A DNA stretch of 64,000 nt from Niastella sp966212235 (GTDB taxonomy: Bacteria > Bacteroidota > Bacteroidia > Chitinophagales > Chitinophagaceae). This document shows, piece after piece, positions 50,749 through 59,715 of this stretch. The position numbers and the translations under genes are program-made. The stretch spans positions 1 through 64,000 of the forward strand of contig CBIHPP010000001.1 of the NCBI GenBank assembly GCA_966212235.1. The letters run 5' to 3'. The notes below the pieces were generated by a model. That model was not told where the DNA came from. It worked only from the letters and a program-made list of their open reading frames with translations, and did no database searches. The first letter of the stretch is position 1; each line of letters starts with the position of its first letter.

Positions 50749-51645
50749 ATGAGTAACAAATATCCCGTTTCTGTCATTATTCCTACCTATAATCGTGCAC
50801 AATTGTTACAGTATACTTTGCGGTCGCTTGAACAACAAGCACTGCCCGCTAATAAGTTCGAAGTGATTGTAGCTGATGATGGGTCAGAAGATAACACCAG
50901 GGAAATTGTAGAGCGTTTTAAAGGGAAAATGAATATTAAATATGTATTCCAGGAAGACAAAGGATACCGGCCCGCTTCTGCCCGGAACATGGGTATAATG
51001 GCTTCGGAAGCCAACATTTGCGTTTTTCTTGATTCAGGGGTGATGGCGGATGAGCATTGCCTGAAAGCGCATATGGATCTACATAGGGATACTGAATCAC
51101 CGGTAGCAATCATCGGTTATGTATATGGTTTCGATCAGGAAGGAGCCGACAGCGATACGCTGCAGGCACTCATTAATACTGAATCTGCAGCCCAAACGAT
51201 CCTCCAATTCAAACAGGGAAATCTGATCACCGATGTAAGGGAGCCGTTCTACCGGAAATATAATGACAGGGTAGAGGATATGCCCGCGCCATGGATCTAT
51301 TTCTGGACCTGTAATGTTTCGGCAAGAAGACGGGATCTGATCGAGATAGGAATGTTTGATGAAAACTACAATGGCAACTGGGGTTGTGAAGATAATGACC
51401 TTGCCATTCGGCTGCACCAGCAAGGTATAAAGATCGTGCTGAATCGAAAGGCAGCGTCTGTTCATTATCCGCATGACAAAGATATGTCTGTAAAAGCGGC
51501 CCAGGGTTTTATCAATTGCCAGTACATGCACAGAAAGTTTAATACCCTTGAAACCGCTTTGTTTTTGGAGAATTATATTCAAAATGTTACAAACGAATCA
51601 ATTGATATTAATGAATTGATCCTATCTGCCGTACTGGCAAAATGA
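50749..51645 (+). CDS. Family 2-type glycosyltransferase, second of a tandem pair
   Basis: A 298-residue paralog of the preceding gene, colinear along its length: SVIIPTYNRAQLLQYTLRSL, ADDGSEDNT, VFLDSGV in place of a DxD motif, and NWGCEDNDLAIRL near the C-terminus. Both proteins share PAPWI(Y/F)FW(T/S)CNVS(A/V)RR, likely part of the acceptor or donor pocket. The 97-base gap between the two genes contains nothing I recognise. The retained but diverged pair suggests two sugars, two acceptor sites, or a heteromeric enzyme. A glycosyltransferase acting on cell-surface polysaccharide is an alternative. Confidence 0.88.
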   Translation: MSNKYPVSVIIPTYNRAQLLQYTLRSLEQQALPANKFEVIVADDGSEDNTREIVERFKGKMNIKYVFQEDKGYRPASARNMGIMASEANICVFLDSGVMADEHCLKAHMDLHRDTESPVAIIGYVYGFDQEGADSDTLQALINTESAAQTILQFKQGNLITDVREPFYRKYNDRVEDMPAPWIYFWTCNVSARRRDLIEIGMFDENYNGNWGCEDNDLAIRLHQQGIKIVLNRKAASVHYPHDKDMSVKAAQGFINCQYMHRKFNTLETALFLENYIQNVTNESIDINELILSAVLAK

Positions 51646-51690
51646 TCGGTTTATTGGCAAATGGGTTTTTGAGCAATTAAAGATTACAAT

Positions 51691-53298
51691 ATGATAAAAC
51701 ATATGGGTCAGGTATTCCATGCCTTGTTTGATCAACCGCTGATTATAGTTAGCACCGCCCTGATCATTTTTTGTAACGATGCAGCTGCGCAGTCAAAGGA
51801 AATTGCTTTTACCAGCGGTCGGAAAATAAATGTAATTGAATTTAACAGCAGCATAAGAAAGTCCATGGATTCTGTTGGCATAACGGGGCTTTCATTGGCT
51901 ATCATTGATAATGATAAGGTCGTTTTTTCAAATTCTTACGGTTATAAAGATAAAGGGAGCGATAAAATAAATGACGAAACGATCTTTGAAGCTTGTTCTT
52001 TGAGTAAATCTTTTTTCGCATACCTGGTTTACCTGCTGGTAGAAGAGGGCAAGCTGGATCTGGACAAGCCGATATATGAATATTGGGATAATGGTGCTTT
52101 GAAGAACGATCCCAGGCGTAAAGCGATTACTTCCAGAATGCTATTAAGCCACTGTTCAGGCATTGAGAACTGGAAGGATATGAATAATCCCGACAGTCTT
52201 GAAATTGTTGCCAATCCGGGAGAACGATATGTTTATTCCGGCGAAGGATATCATTACCTGGCGGTGGTCGTTCAGAACCTGATGCACCAATCGTACGAGC
52301 AGGCGATCATTAAAAGAGTGTTGGAGCCGTTGAAATTAAACAGGACCTTTACAACGTATTCAGCAGATGGCCGGTATCCGTCAAATTATGCCATTGGCCA
52401 TGACATTATGGGAAATGCAGTGCTCCCAAAGCGCAAAAATACTTCTCCGGTGCCGGCCGCAGGGGTGCACACTACCGCCAACGATTATGCCAACCTGGTC
52501 ATTCATTTTTTCAATGCAAAGAATTTTTCAGTTGCAAGGCGAAAGGATCTTTTAGGTCCGGTGATTCAGCTCCAAAAACAAAACCCAGGTGTTTATTACG
52601 GACCTGGGTTTGAAGTGATTTTTACCCCAGGCGATACGATCATTTCTCATGGTGGCGCCAATACGGGCTTTCGCAATGTTGTATTTTATTCTATAAAGCA
52701 TAAAAGAGGCTTTGTGTTATTAACCAATCATGAGTGGGGAAAGAAACTGGTTGCACAAATATCAAAAGCCACCGTTAACCTTGATATTCAAACGCGGCTG
52801 GAAGATTATGACTTTGAAGATCAATTTCCCGATAATGCAACCCGCCTGCTCAATATCTATAAGAAGTCTGGTTTCGAAACTATGATGAAACAGGTAGACG
52901 TATTGCAGCAAAAAAAACAGCTGGGAATTAAAACACTGCCCGATTTAAGTTATGCCTTACGGTATGATAAGAATGATACAGGAGCCAGGCACCTGCTTGA
53001 AAAAAACATTTCATTTTTTCCTGGTGAAACCAATCCCTATGTAGAACTCGGGTATTATTATTATGAAAGTAAAAGTTATGATTCGGCCCACAAGTATTTT
53101 TCAAGGATCCTTGATATACATGGCGACACTGCGCTGATCAGCTATCAGGTAAAGCTTTGTGAAAGAATGATAGCGGAAGAAAAGAAAAGTAAACAGGGTT
53201 TATCTGATACCGGGATAAATGCAGATGAATCGAAAAAAGGGTTAGGAGAAAAGCCACCCAGGCAGGAAGCCCTAAAATCGAAGCATTCAGATGAATAA
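51691..53298 (+). CDS. Secreted serine hydrolase, class C beta-lactamase / S12 peptidase family, with C-terminal TPR-like part
   Basis: A 535-residue protein. The N-terminus (LIIVSTALIIFCNDAAAQ) looks like a signal peptide, so it should act in the periplasm. The catalytic SxxK is S103-L-S-K106. The second motif is Y182-S-G rather than the common YxN, and the third is H320-G-G. From about residue 370 there is a helical region, with one TPR-like unit around NPYVELGYYYYESKSYDSAHKYF. Family members include beta-lactamases, D-aminopeptidases, esterases and prodrug-releasing peptidases such as ClbP. It is followed directly by a BlaI/M56 regulatory pair. It may mature, inactivate or confer tolerance to the peptide; which one is open. 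An intracellular release role like that of SurE-type cyclases is unlikely given the signal peptide. Confidence 0.88.
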   Translation: MIKHMGQVFHALFDQPLIIVSTALIIFCNDAAAQSKEIAFTSGRKINVIEFNSSIRKSMDSVGITGLSLAIIDNDKVVFSNSYGYKDKGSDKINDETIFEACSLSKSFFAYLVYLLVEEGKLDLDKPIYEYWDNGALKNDPRRKAITSRMLLSHCSGIENWKDMNNPDSLEIVANPGERYVYSGEGYHYLAVVVQNLMHQSYEQAIIKRVLEPLKLNRTFTTYSADGRYPSNYAIGHDIMGNAVLPKRKNTSPVPAAGVHTTANDYANLVIHFFNAKNFSVARRKDLLGPVIQLQKQNPGVYYGPGFEVIFTPGDTIISHGGANTGFRNVVFYSIKHKRGFVLLTNHEWGKKLVAQISKATVNLDIQTRLEDYDFEDQFPDNATRLLNIYKKSGFETMMKQVDVLQQKKQLGIKTLPDLSYALRYDKNDTGARHLLEKNISFFPGETNPYVELGYYYYESKSYDSAHKYFSRILDIHGDTALISYQVKLCERMIAEEKKSKQGLSDTGINADESKKGLGEKPPRQEALKSKHSDE

Positions 53299-53373
53299 TT
53301 GACCCACGATTTATATTTATGTATAACTGTTTGATAATTAGTTTTAAATGAGTTATGGTTAATTAGATGCAAC

Positions 53374-53415
53374 TTCGTACGAAAAAAGATGTACCTACAT
53401 GTTCTTTCGTACGAA
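53374..53415. promoter_or_regulatory. Symmetric triple palindrome upstream of the BlaI-type gene (candidate operator)
   Basis: The perfect 10-base palindrome TTCGTACGAA occurs at 53374-53383 and again at 53406-53415. Centred exactly between them, with five bases on each side, is the dyad ATGTACCTACAT (53389-53400). The outer boxes are 32 bases apart, about three helical turns, so dimers would bind the same DNA face. The set lies 20 bases before the preferred start of the repressor gene. Autoregulation is the natural reading because BlaI proteins bind such dyads at their own promoters. Confidence 0.65.
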
Positions 53416-53435
53416 GAAAGTTCTATCTTCAATAT

Positions 53436-53834
53436 ATGGAACAAAAATCAACTCCCGACTTTCCCATGCCAACCAAAACAGAATTAGAAATTCTGAGTAT
53501 ACTCTGGCAAAAAGGTCCTTCTACGGTGCGGGAGATCAATGATGAGATCATCAAGAGCAAACAGGTGAATTATACCTCTACTTTGAAGATGATGCAGACG
53601 ATGTTTGAAAAAAAACTCGTAATACGCAATGAGAGCGGTGTTAAACATATCTATGATGCCGCTGCTCCCATGGAGGTAGTTCAGCAACAAATTGTTAATG
53701 GAATGGTTAACCTGGCTTTTGGCGGATCGGCTTCGTCATTGATTATGCGATTATTAGGCGGTAAAAAAGCCAGCAAAGAGGAATTGGCCAGCATTAAACA
53801 AATGATCAATGATATAGAGAACGAGAAAAAATAG
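53436..53834 (+). CDS. BlaI/MecI-type transcriptional repressor
   Basis: A 132-residue protein from the ATG at 53436 (MEQKS). An upstream in-frame ATG at 53367 would add 23 residues but would run through the palindromic operator, so I prefer the shorter start. The winged-helix part reads PTKTELEILSILW, STVREINDEI, NYTSTLKMMQTMFEKK, close to the BlaI family. The C-terminal half (residues 80-132) is the dimerization helix region. BlaI proteins repress target genes and are removed by proteolysis when a partner M56 membrane protease senses a ligand; the partner is encoded 6 bases downstream. Target genes probably include this pair, possibly the adjacent hydrolase and the outer-membrane protein. 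Confidence 0.93.
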   Translation: MEQKSTPDFPMPTKTELEILSILWQKGPSTVREINDEIIKSKQVNYTSTLKMMQTMFEKKLVIRNESGVKHIYDAAAPMEVVQQQIVNGMVNLAFGGSASSLIMRLLGGKKASKEELASIKQMINDIENEKK

Positions 53835-53840
53835 CCTGCC

Positions 53841-56342
53841 ATGAACCTGTTATATATATTTTCGAGGGAACTGGATTATGCACTGGGGTGGACGATCATA
53901 CATTCTTTTTGGCAAACAACCCTTTGCGCCCTGCTGCTATCACTGATCGTGGTATTGTATCCGAAACGGAAGACAAGAATGCGGTATCTCTTTGCGAATG
54001 CTTCCTTGTTTCTGGTATTGTGTTGTTCCGTTGCCACTTTTATATATCAATCTCATAAAGCGAAACAACGGTTTAACGTAGTATATATTCCCGCTACTAA
54101 AAGCCAGGAAATTGAAAAAGGCGGTACCGGTGACGCTATGTCCGGTGCCCCGGCAGAAGAAACGGGTACTTTTTCTACGCTCAGGCAAACAACAGCATCC
54201 TTTAATGAATATTTTAACAGGCATTTCCCTTTGATAGTGATGATTTGGGCATTTGGGGTTTGCTTGTTTGTTATGAAGTTACTGAGCGGAGTAACCTATA
54301 TATATTATTTGAAGCAAAGAATGAATTTTTCGCCGGCAGCCCATTGGCTAAAGGTTGCAGAAAGGCTCGCCCGAAGCGCGGGCGTTCAACGTACCATTGC
54401 GCTGGTTGAAAGTGTCCTGGTTCGTGGTCCGGTAGTTGTTGGATTTTTTAAGCCCATGATCCTGCTTCCGTTCGGGTTATTGAATAAATTAACGCAGGAA
54501 GAAGCAGAGGCGGTACTGGCACATGAAATTGCACACATATTACGGCAGGACTATTTGTTTAATATTATCCAATCGATTATAGAAGCGCTGTTTTATTACC
54601 ATCCGGCTGTTTGGTGGATATCTTCCATCATCCGCAACGAAAGAGAAAGCGCCTGTGATGAAATGGCGATACGCATGACAGGAAATGCTGTTAATTATGC
54701 CAAAGCGCTGGTGGCTGTGCAGGAAATAACATATTACCCTGCGTCAACCGCTATGGCTTTCGCCGGTTCAGGTAAAAGCCAGTTTATGCATCGCATAGAA
54801 CGGATCCTGAACGTTCAGAAGCATAAGCGAAACCACCTTGAAAAGATCGTAACGGTGTTGTGCACTTTTATTTTATTGGGCGTATTGGCCTTTAGTCAGA
54901 AATTAGAAAAACCCAACATGCCGTCGGTAGCACCTGGCACCCGTTTACAGGAGAATAGTAACGCCAGCGGACTGTCGGGTATTTGGCAGGCTACTATTCA
55001 GGGCAATAACGTATGCATCACTTTCAGTAATGGCGTTAATGGTTCCATGTGGCTAAGTAACGAATGTTTCGATAGATCTGCTTTCTCCCGTATACCGGAA
55101 ACGGTGGCGCCATTTACGATCGCAAGGGAGCCGGGCACTATACATTTTACCGGAAAGTTTGAGGGCAATAAAGGATACGGCAGCTATGTTTTTTCTGTTA
55201 ACGGATCGTACAGGCGTTTTTTAAAAGACCAGGGAATAAACGATATCAGTGATGAAGCCATGCTGCATGCTTTTCTAACCAATTTTAACCGGGAAATGAT
55301 CGGTAAGCTGAAACGCAATGGATATAATACAATAACGGGTAAACAGTTCAGTGATTTAGCTGTACATGCAGTTAATGAAAAGGAATTGGATGGATACCTG
55401 AAATATTTCAGGGAAATAAAAGAGGCGCCGGGTAATATTGATAAAATAACATCACTGAAAAAGCATGGCGTTAATACCACATACATAGAAAATGTAAAAG
55501 GGCAGGGGATCGGCCATGTTGGTGTGGAGGAATTGCTGAAGGCTAAAATTCATGGGGTAGAACCTGACTACATTGAACGTTTAAAGCGTATAGGTTATGA
55601 TAAGCTGACTATGAATGAAATTATTGAACTTAAAGTTCATGGAGTTGAAGCTGACTATATTACCGGGCTGAACAAGATCAGCAATGATACATTGACGGCC
55701 CTCCGCATTATTGACGCCGCAAAGCATGGTATAGATCCTGGTACCGCAGTGAAGGTACCCCCCGGGAAAGGGGGTGGCAATTCGTACAATGAGATCAAAA
55801 AGCTTACGATACATGGCGTGAATGCTGCTTATGCTGAAAACATGAATAATGCAGGTTTGGGCACCCTGACAAACGACCAGCTGTTTACTGCAAAGACGAA
55901 TGGTATAGATGCTGAATATGTCAAAAGCATGACGGCGCTGCACATCGATGAACTCGACTTTGACCATGTAGTGACATGTAAAATTCATGCAATTGACGCT
56001 GGTTACATTCGCGGATTACAGGAATCGGGCCTTAACCTGAGCATTGATAAGATCATACAATTTAAAATTCAGGATGTTACCCCTGCCTATATACGTAGTT
56101 TTAAGCCTGTGTTTGGCAGGAACCTATCAGAAAAAGAAGCGATTGAATTCCGCACGCATGAAGTGAAAGCTTCTTTTATAGAAGAATTCAGGAAATACTC
56201 ATTGGGCGATATACAGCCTGAAAGCGCCCTGCAACTAAAAATACTTGATATAACCCCGCAGTATGTAGAATATTTGAAAAATAAGGGAATTGATCTCCAC
56301 GCTATTGACGATGTGATAGCATGCAGGAAAAGAGGTGTATGA
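53841..56342 (+). CDS. BlaR1/MecR1-like M56 membrane metalloprotease with repeat-rich C-terminal region
   Basis: An 833-residue protein. Hydrophobic segments near residues 18-40, 47-66, 128-152 and 332-350 match the four-helix layout of BlaR1. The zinc site is H228-E-I-A-H232, followed by NERESACDEMA with the further ligand, typical of M56. In BlaR1 the C-terminal sensor is a penicillin-binding domain. Here residues about 370-450 look like a small beta-rich domain, and about 460-833 form roughly a dozen degenerate repeats of about 25 residues with the pattern K-x-H-G-V-x5-Y-hydrophobic (examples: KIHGVEPDYIERLKRIGY, KVHGVEADYITGL). No beta-lactam-binding motif was seen, so the signal is probably something else. 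Paired with the BlaI-type gene upstream. Confidence 0.9.
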   Translation: MNLLYIFSRELDYALGWTIIHSFWQTTLCALLLSLIVVLYPKRKTRMRYLFANASLFLVLCCSVATFIYQSHKAKQRFNVVYIPATKSQEIEKGGTGDAMSGAPAEETGTFSTLRQTTASFNEYFNRHFPLIVMIWAFGVCLFVMKLLSGVTYIYYLKQRMNFSPAAHWLKVAERLARSAGVQRTIALVESVLVRGPVVVGFFKPMILLPFGLLNKLTQEEAEAVLAHEIAHILRQDYLFNIIQSIIEALFYYHPAVWWISSIIRNERESACDEMAIRMTGNAVNYAKALVAVQEITYYPASTAMAFAGSGKSQFMHRIERILNVQKHKRNHLEKIVTVLCTFILLGVLAFSQKLEKPNMPSVAPGTRLQENSNASGLSGIWQATIQGNNVCITFSNGVNGSMWLSNECFDRSAFSRIPETVAPFTIAREPGTIHFTGKFEGNKGYGSYVFSVNGSYRRFLKDQGINDISDEAMLHAFLTNFNREMIGKLKRNGYNTITGKQFSDLAVHAVNEKELDGYLKYFREIKEAPGNIDKITSLKKHGVNTTYIENVKGQGIGHVGVEELLKAKIHGVEPDYIERLKRIGYDKLTMNEIIELKVHGVEADYITGLNKISNDTLTALRIIDAAKHGIDPGTAVKVPPGKGGGNSYNEIKKLTIHGVNAAYAENMNNAGLGTLTNDQLFTAKTNGIDAEYVKSMTALHIDELDFDHVVTCKIHAIDAGYIRGLQESGLNLSIDKIIQFKIQDVTPAYIRSFKPVFGRNLSEKEAIEFRTHEVKASFIEEFRKYSLGDIQPESALQLKILDITPQYVEYLKNKGIDLHAIDDVIACRKRGV

Positions 56343-56363
56343 CGTAATTAATAAACCATATTT

Positions 56364-58805
56364 ATGAATATCATGTTGAACAGAAAGGTTCTATTACTTT
56401 CTGCAGGCCTTTTCCTTGCCTTGTCGGTTTCGGCTCAGCATCCGAATAAAATATCGGGTGGCGTCACCAATGGTGAACAACCTCTCTACGGTGTTACCGT
56501 TTCATTATTAAAGGCATCAGACTCCTCGCTGTCTAAAATAACTTCAACAGGCAAAAAAGGAGCTTTTGAATTTGAAAGCCAGGAACCGGGACAGTATTTA
56601 ATTAAATTAACATTTGTAGGTTTTACAGATAAATTCCTGCCTTCTTTTGATCTGAATTCAGCTGATACCATTTATGTAGGTATACAACAGATGTCTGTTA
56701 TCGCTAAAACACTGGGCGAAGTAGTGGTGAACTCAAGAAAACCGTTGATAGAAGTGAAAGCAGATAAGATGATATTTAATGTTGAGGGCAGTATAAACGC
56801 CGTGGGTAATAATGCGCTGGAACTGCTGAGAAGAACGCCGGGAGTTACGGTCACTAATGACGACAATATTTCTTTAAAAGGTAAAAGCGGTGTAAACATT
56901 TATATTGATGGCAGGCCAACCTATCTTGCGCCTGGCCAACTTTCGGAATACTTAAGAAGCCTGAGCAGCAGTAATATTGAATCCATTGAAATTATTAGCA
57001 ATCCTGGTGCGCGGTATGATGCCGCTGGATCCGCAGGTATTATAAATATACGCCTCAAGAAAAATCAGAAGATCGGCTTCAACGGATCTTTGACGGCAGG
57101 CTTTATTCAGGGCGTTACACCCAAAACGAACAATTCTGTAAATTTAAATTATAGAAATAAAAACATCAGTTGGTTCGGCCTGTATAATAATTCTTTCAGT
57201 GTTTATGAGAAAACGTTAGTTGGGAAAAGAATACAAATTGACAGCGTGTTTGAAATGAATAATTATAACACGAATAACAGGAAAACTCATTTTTTTAAGA
57301 CGGGGATGGATCTGTACCTGAATTCAAAAAGCACCCTTGGAATACTTGCCAGTGGAAACTTATTTGATGGGGTTTGGATAAATAACGGGGTAAGCTATAT
57401 AAAAGATGCCAGGGAAAATAATGTAGCCAGTATACTGGAATCGGGAAATAGGATAGAGACCAACACGAAAAACCTGAATTTGAATCTGAATTATAAGTAT
57501 GCCGATACAGCCGGCAGAGTTGTGAATGTTGATCTGGTAAGGGGATTTTATAAAGGGAGGGGAGCGAGTTACCAGCCCAATACGTACCGTGACCCCAAGA
57601 CAGACCAGGTGACAGGTATACGTAACTTTAGTAATAATTTGCCTGTTGATATTAATATCTACACGGCTAAGGTCGATTATGAAATGCCTTTCAAAAAAGG
57701 GAAGCTGGAAGCGGGAATTAAAACAAGCTATGTTGCTTCGGATAATAAGTTCGAGTTGTATAACGAATATCCTTCCCGGGAACTGGATGTGAACAGGAGT
57801 AACAGGTTTAAATACAAAGAGAATATAAATGCTGCTTACACCAATTATAATTTCTCCTTAAGCAAACAGGTAAACCTTCAGGCCGGCGTACGACTGGAGC
57901 AAACTGTCAGTACCGGCGATCTGACGCCTTATGATCATATAGCTTCGGATGATGATTATGTAAAGCGAAAATATCTCGACCTGTTTCCAAGTACAGCCAT
58001 CACATGGAAATTAAACGATAAGAACACGCTCAATCTTACATATAGCAGGCGAATTGACAGGCCTTCCTACCAGGATTTGAATCCTTTTGAAAACAAGCTG
58101 GATGAATTGTCGTATGATAAAGGAAATGCTTTTCTGAAGCCTCAATACACAAATAATATTGAGCTAACGCATAGCTTCAAGGGTTCTATTAATACCTCAT
58201 TGAATTATACACTTGTAGATAATTACATAGCCCTGGTTAACGATACCATCGATGGAAAGGCTATTGTGATAACTCCGCAGAACCTGAAAAGGCAGGAGTT
58301 ATATGGCATCGTTATCAGCGCCAGTATACCAATAACAAAATGGATGGGAATTTATTGGTATGGTAACTTTAACCGGCGCAATATTCAACACAGTTTTTCA
58401 CCTGGCAAACTGGTTGACCTTCGTGTAAACGGATACTCTACCTATTTGCAAACAAATTTTGATTTGGGCAAAGGGTATTCTACAGAGGTGTCGGGTTGGG
58501 TGATCGGCGGAGCGCTGTGGGGTGTTTTCAAACAATCAACCTATGGATCGTGCGATATAGGTTTTCAAAAGAAGTTATTCAGCAACAAGGCAAATCTAAA
58601 ATTATCCTTCAACGATATCTTTTTTTCTACGCCCAGTACTTATACCAGTAATTTGGGCGCATCCTACATGACCTTCACGAACAGGAGTGAAAACAGGGCT
58701 GTCAAACTTACATTTACCTGGCGGTTTGGAAGAACCGAAGTAAAGGGAGCCCGGGACCGCAAAACAGGTTCTGAAACAGAATCAGGCCGGATAAAACAAA
58801 GTTAA
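56364..58805 (+). CDS. Outer-membrane beta-barrel protein with carboxypeptidase-like and TonB plug domains
   Basis: An 813-residue protein with a signal peptide (LLLSAGLFLALSVSAQ). An N-terminal carboxypeptidase-regulatory-like domain follows (GVTNGEQPLYGVTVSLL, residues about 30-110), then a plug-like domain (LRRTPGVTV, IYIDGRPTYL, SIEIISNPGARYDAAGSAGIINI). The rest is a long beta-barrel rich in aromatic, alternating strands. The C-terminus (TFTWRFGR then a charged tail) does not end in an aromatic residue. This matches the Bacteroidota outer-membrane barrel family related to TonB-dependent receptors. It starts 21 bases after the M56 gene, so it is probably controlled with it. It may take up or bind a ligand or the cluster's own product. 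Confidence 0.9.
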   Translation: MNIMLNRKVLLLSAGLFLALSVSAQHPNKISGGVTNGEQPLYGVTVSLLKASDSSLSKITSTGKKGAFEFESQEPGQYLIKLTFVGFTDKFLPSFDLNSADTIYVGIQQMSVIAKTLGEVVVNSRKPLIEVKADKMIFNVEGSINAVGNNALELLRRTPGVTVTNDDNISLKGKSGVNIYIDGRPTYLAPGQLSEYLRSLSSSNIESIEIISNPGARYDAAGSAGIINIRLKKNQKIGFNGSLTAGFIQGVTPKTNNSVNLNYRNKNISWFGLYNNSFSVYEKTLVGKRIQIDSVFEMNNYNTNNRKTHFFKTGMDLYLNSKSTLGILASGNLFDGVWINNGVSYIKDARENNVASILESGNRIETNTKNLNLNLNYKYADTAGRVVNVDLVRGFYKGRGASYQPNTYRDPKTDQVTGIRNFSNNLPVDINIYTAKVDYEMPFKKGKLEAGIKTSYVASDNKFELYNEYPSRELDVNRSNRFKYKENINAAYTNYNFSLSKQVNLQAGVRLEQTVSTGDLTPYDHIASDDDYVKRKYLDLFPSTAITWKLNDKNTLNLTYSRRIDRPSYQDLNPFENKLDELSYDKGNAFLKPQYTNNIELTHSFKGSINTSLNYTLVDNYIALVNDTIDGKAIVITPQNLKRQELYGIVISASIPITKWMGIYWYGNFNRRNIQHSFSPGKLVDLRVNGYSTYLQTNFDLGKGYSTEVSGWVIGGALWGVFKQSTYGSCDIGFQKKLFSNKANLKLSFNDIFFSTPSTYTSNLGASYMTFTNRSENRAVKLTFTWRFGRTEVKGARDRKTGSETESGRIKQS

Positions 58806-58845
58806 ACCGCATCATTTAAGTTACTGTGAACAGGAATATAAACAA

Positions 58846-58866
58846 TTACCTAATTAAAAAAGGTAA
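58846..58866. promoter_or_regulatory. Inverted repeat just before the racemase start
   Basis: TTACCT and AGGTAA form perfect six-base arms separated by nine A/T bases, ending three bases before the start codon at 58870. It may be an operator or a structure affecting translation; chance is possible at this length. Confidence 0.3.
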
Positions 58867-58869
58867 CAG

Positions 58870-59715
58870 ATGAATATTGCCAGGAAAGCAGTTATTGGAA
58901 TTGCCGGGGGAATGGGCCCGCAGGCAGGGGTAAACCTGTTTAATAATATATTAAAGCTTACTGTAGCCAGTACCGATCAGCAGCATTTCTCTGTAGTGCT
59001 GATGTCGTTCCCCGAAGATATTACTGACAGAACAGCCTTTTTGGAAGGCATTGAACCGGTAAATCCGGCAACGGCAATTACCAGGGTTATTCGAAAATTG
59101 GAAGCGGCGGGAGCCACGGTGATCGGCATTGCCTGTAATACGGCCCATGCGCCACGCATTTACAGGGTGATTGAAAATGAGCTGGACCAATTGAACAGTT
59201 CAGTTCGCCTGGTTAATATGCCATTTGAAACCTGCCGGTATATTAAAGAGACGTATCCGCATGTTAAACGTATTGCAGTGATGGCAACTAATGGTACTTA
59301 CCATTCCGGAATATATACTAACTGGCTGCATGAATTTGGGTATGAGGTCATACTTCCTGATTACACGTTCCAGGATGAAGTAATTCATAAAATGATATAC
59401 GATCCGTCATTCGGATTGAAAGCAAATTCCAAAAATATATCGCCACAGGTGCAGTTGTCAGTTAAACAGGCGCTTCAGTTATTTAAAGAAAAAAATGCCG
59501 ATGCTGTTATTTTAGGTTGTACTGAACTTTCGTTGGTTTTGGAGGAGGGTGAAATGGAAGGTATGTGGGTTATAGACTCCGCGATGTCGATGGCAAGGGC
59601 CCTGGCAAGAGAAGCAGGCGCTTGCCGGTTTTCATATCATTATAACGAATTGTATGAAAAGGAACAGGAGAGGGCAAACAATTTGCCGGTAGTGCCTAAA
59701 ATAGCAGAGGATTAA
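58870..59715 (+). CDS. Aspartate/glutamate racemase family protein
   Basis: A 281-residue cofactor-independent racemase of the Asp/Glu/hydantoin family. The motifs are GIAGGMGPQAG near the N-terminus, the first catalytic Cys in IACNTAHAP (Cys89) and the second in LGCTELSL (Cys217). Both acid/base cysteines are present, so the enzyme is probably active. It would interconvert the L and D forms of Asp or Glu, or related amino acids. In this cluster D-Asn and D-Thr are expected to arise from E domains, so a free D-amino acid may be needed elsewhere, for example at one of the unassigned A domains or in the cell envelope. Its 3' end overlaps the convergent methyltransferase-like gene by 20 bases. 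Confidence 0.9.
   Translation: MNIARKAVIGIAGGMGPQAGVNLFNNILKLTVASTDQQHFSVVLMSFPEDITDRTAFLEGIEPVNPATAITRVIRKLEAAGATVIGIACNTAHAPRIYRVIENELDQLNSSVRLVNMPFETCRYIKETYPHVKRIAVMATNGTYHSGIYTNWLHEFGYEVILPDYTFQDEVIHKMIYDPSFGLKANSKNISPQVQLSVKQALQLFKEKNADAVILGCTELSLVLEEGEMEGMWVIDSAMSMARALAREAGACRFSYHYNELYEKEQERANNLPVVPKIAED

Noticed and set aside
51691..53298. The S12-type hydrolase as a trans-acting peptide cyclase (SurE-like)
   Set aside because: A clear signal peptide places it outside the cytoplasm, away from the carrier-bound chain.
53367..53435. Longer start of the BlaI-type gene at 53367
   Set aside because: The added 23 residues would be encoded by the palindromic operator and do not resemble the family.
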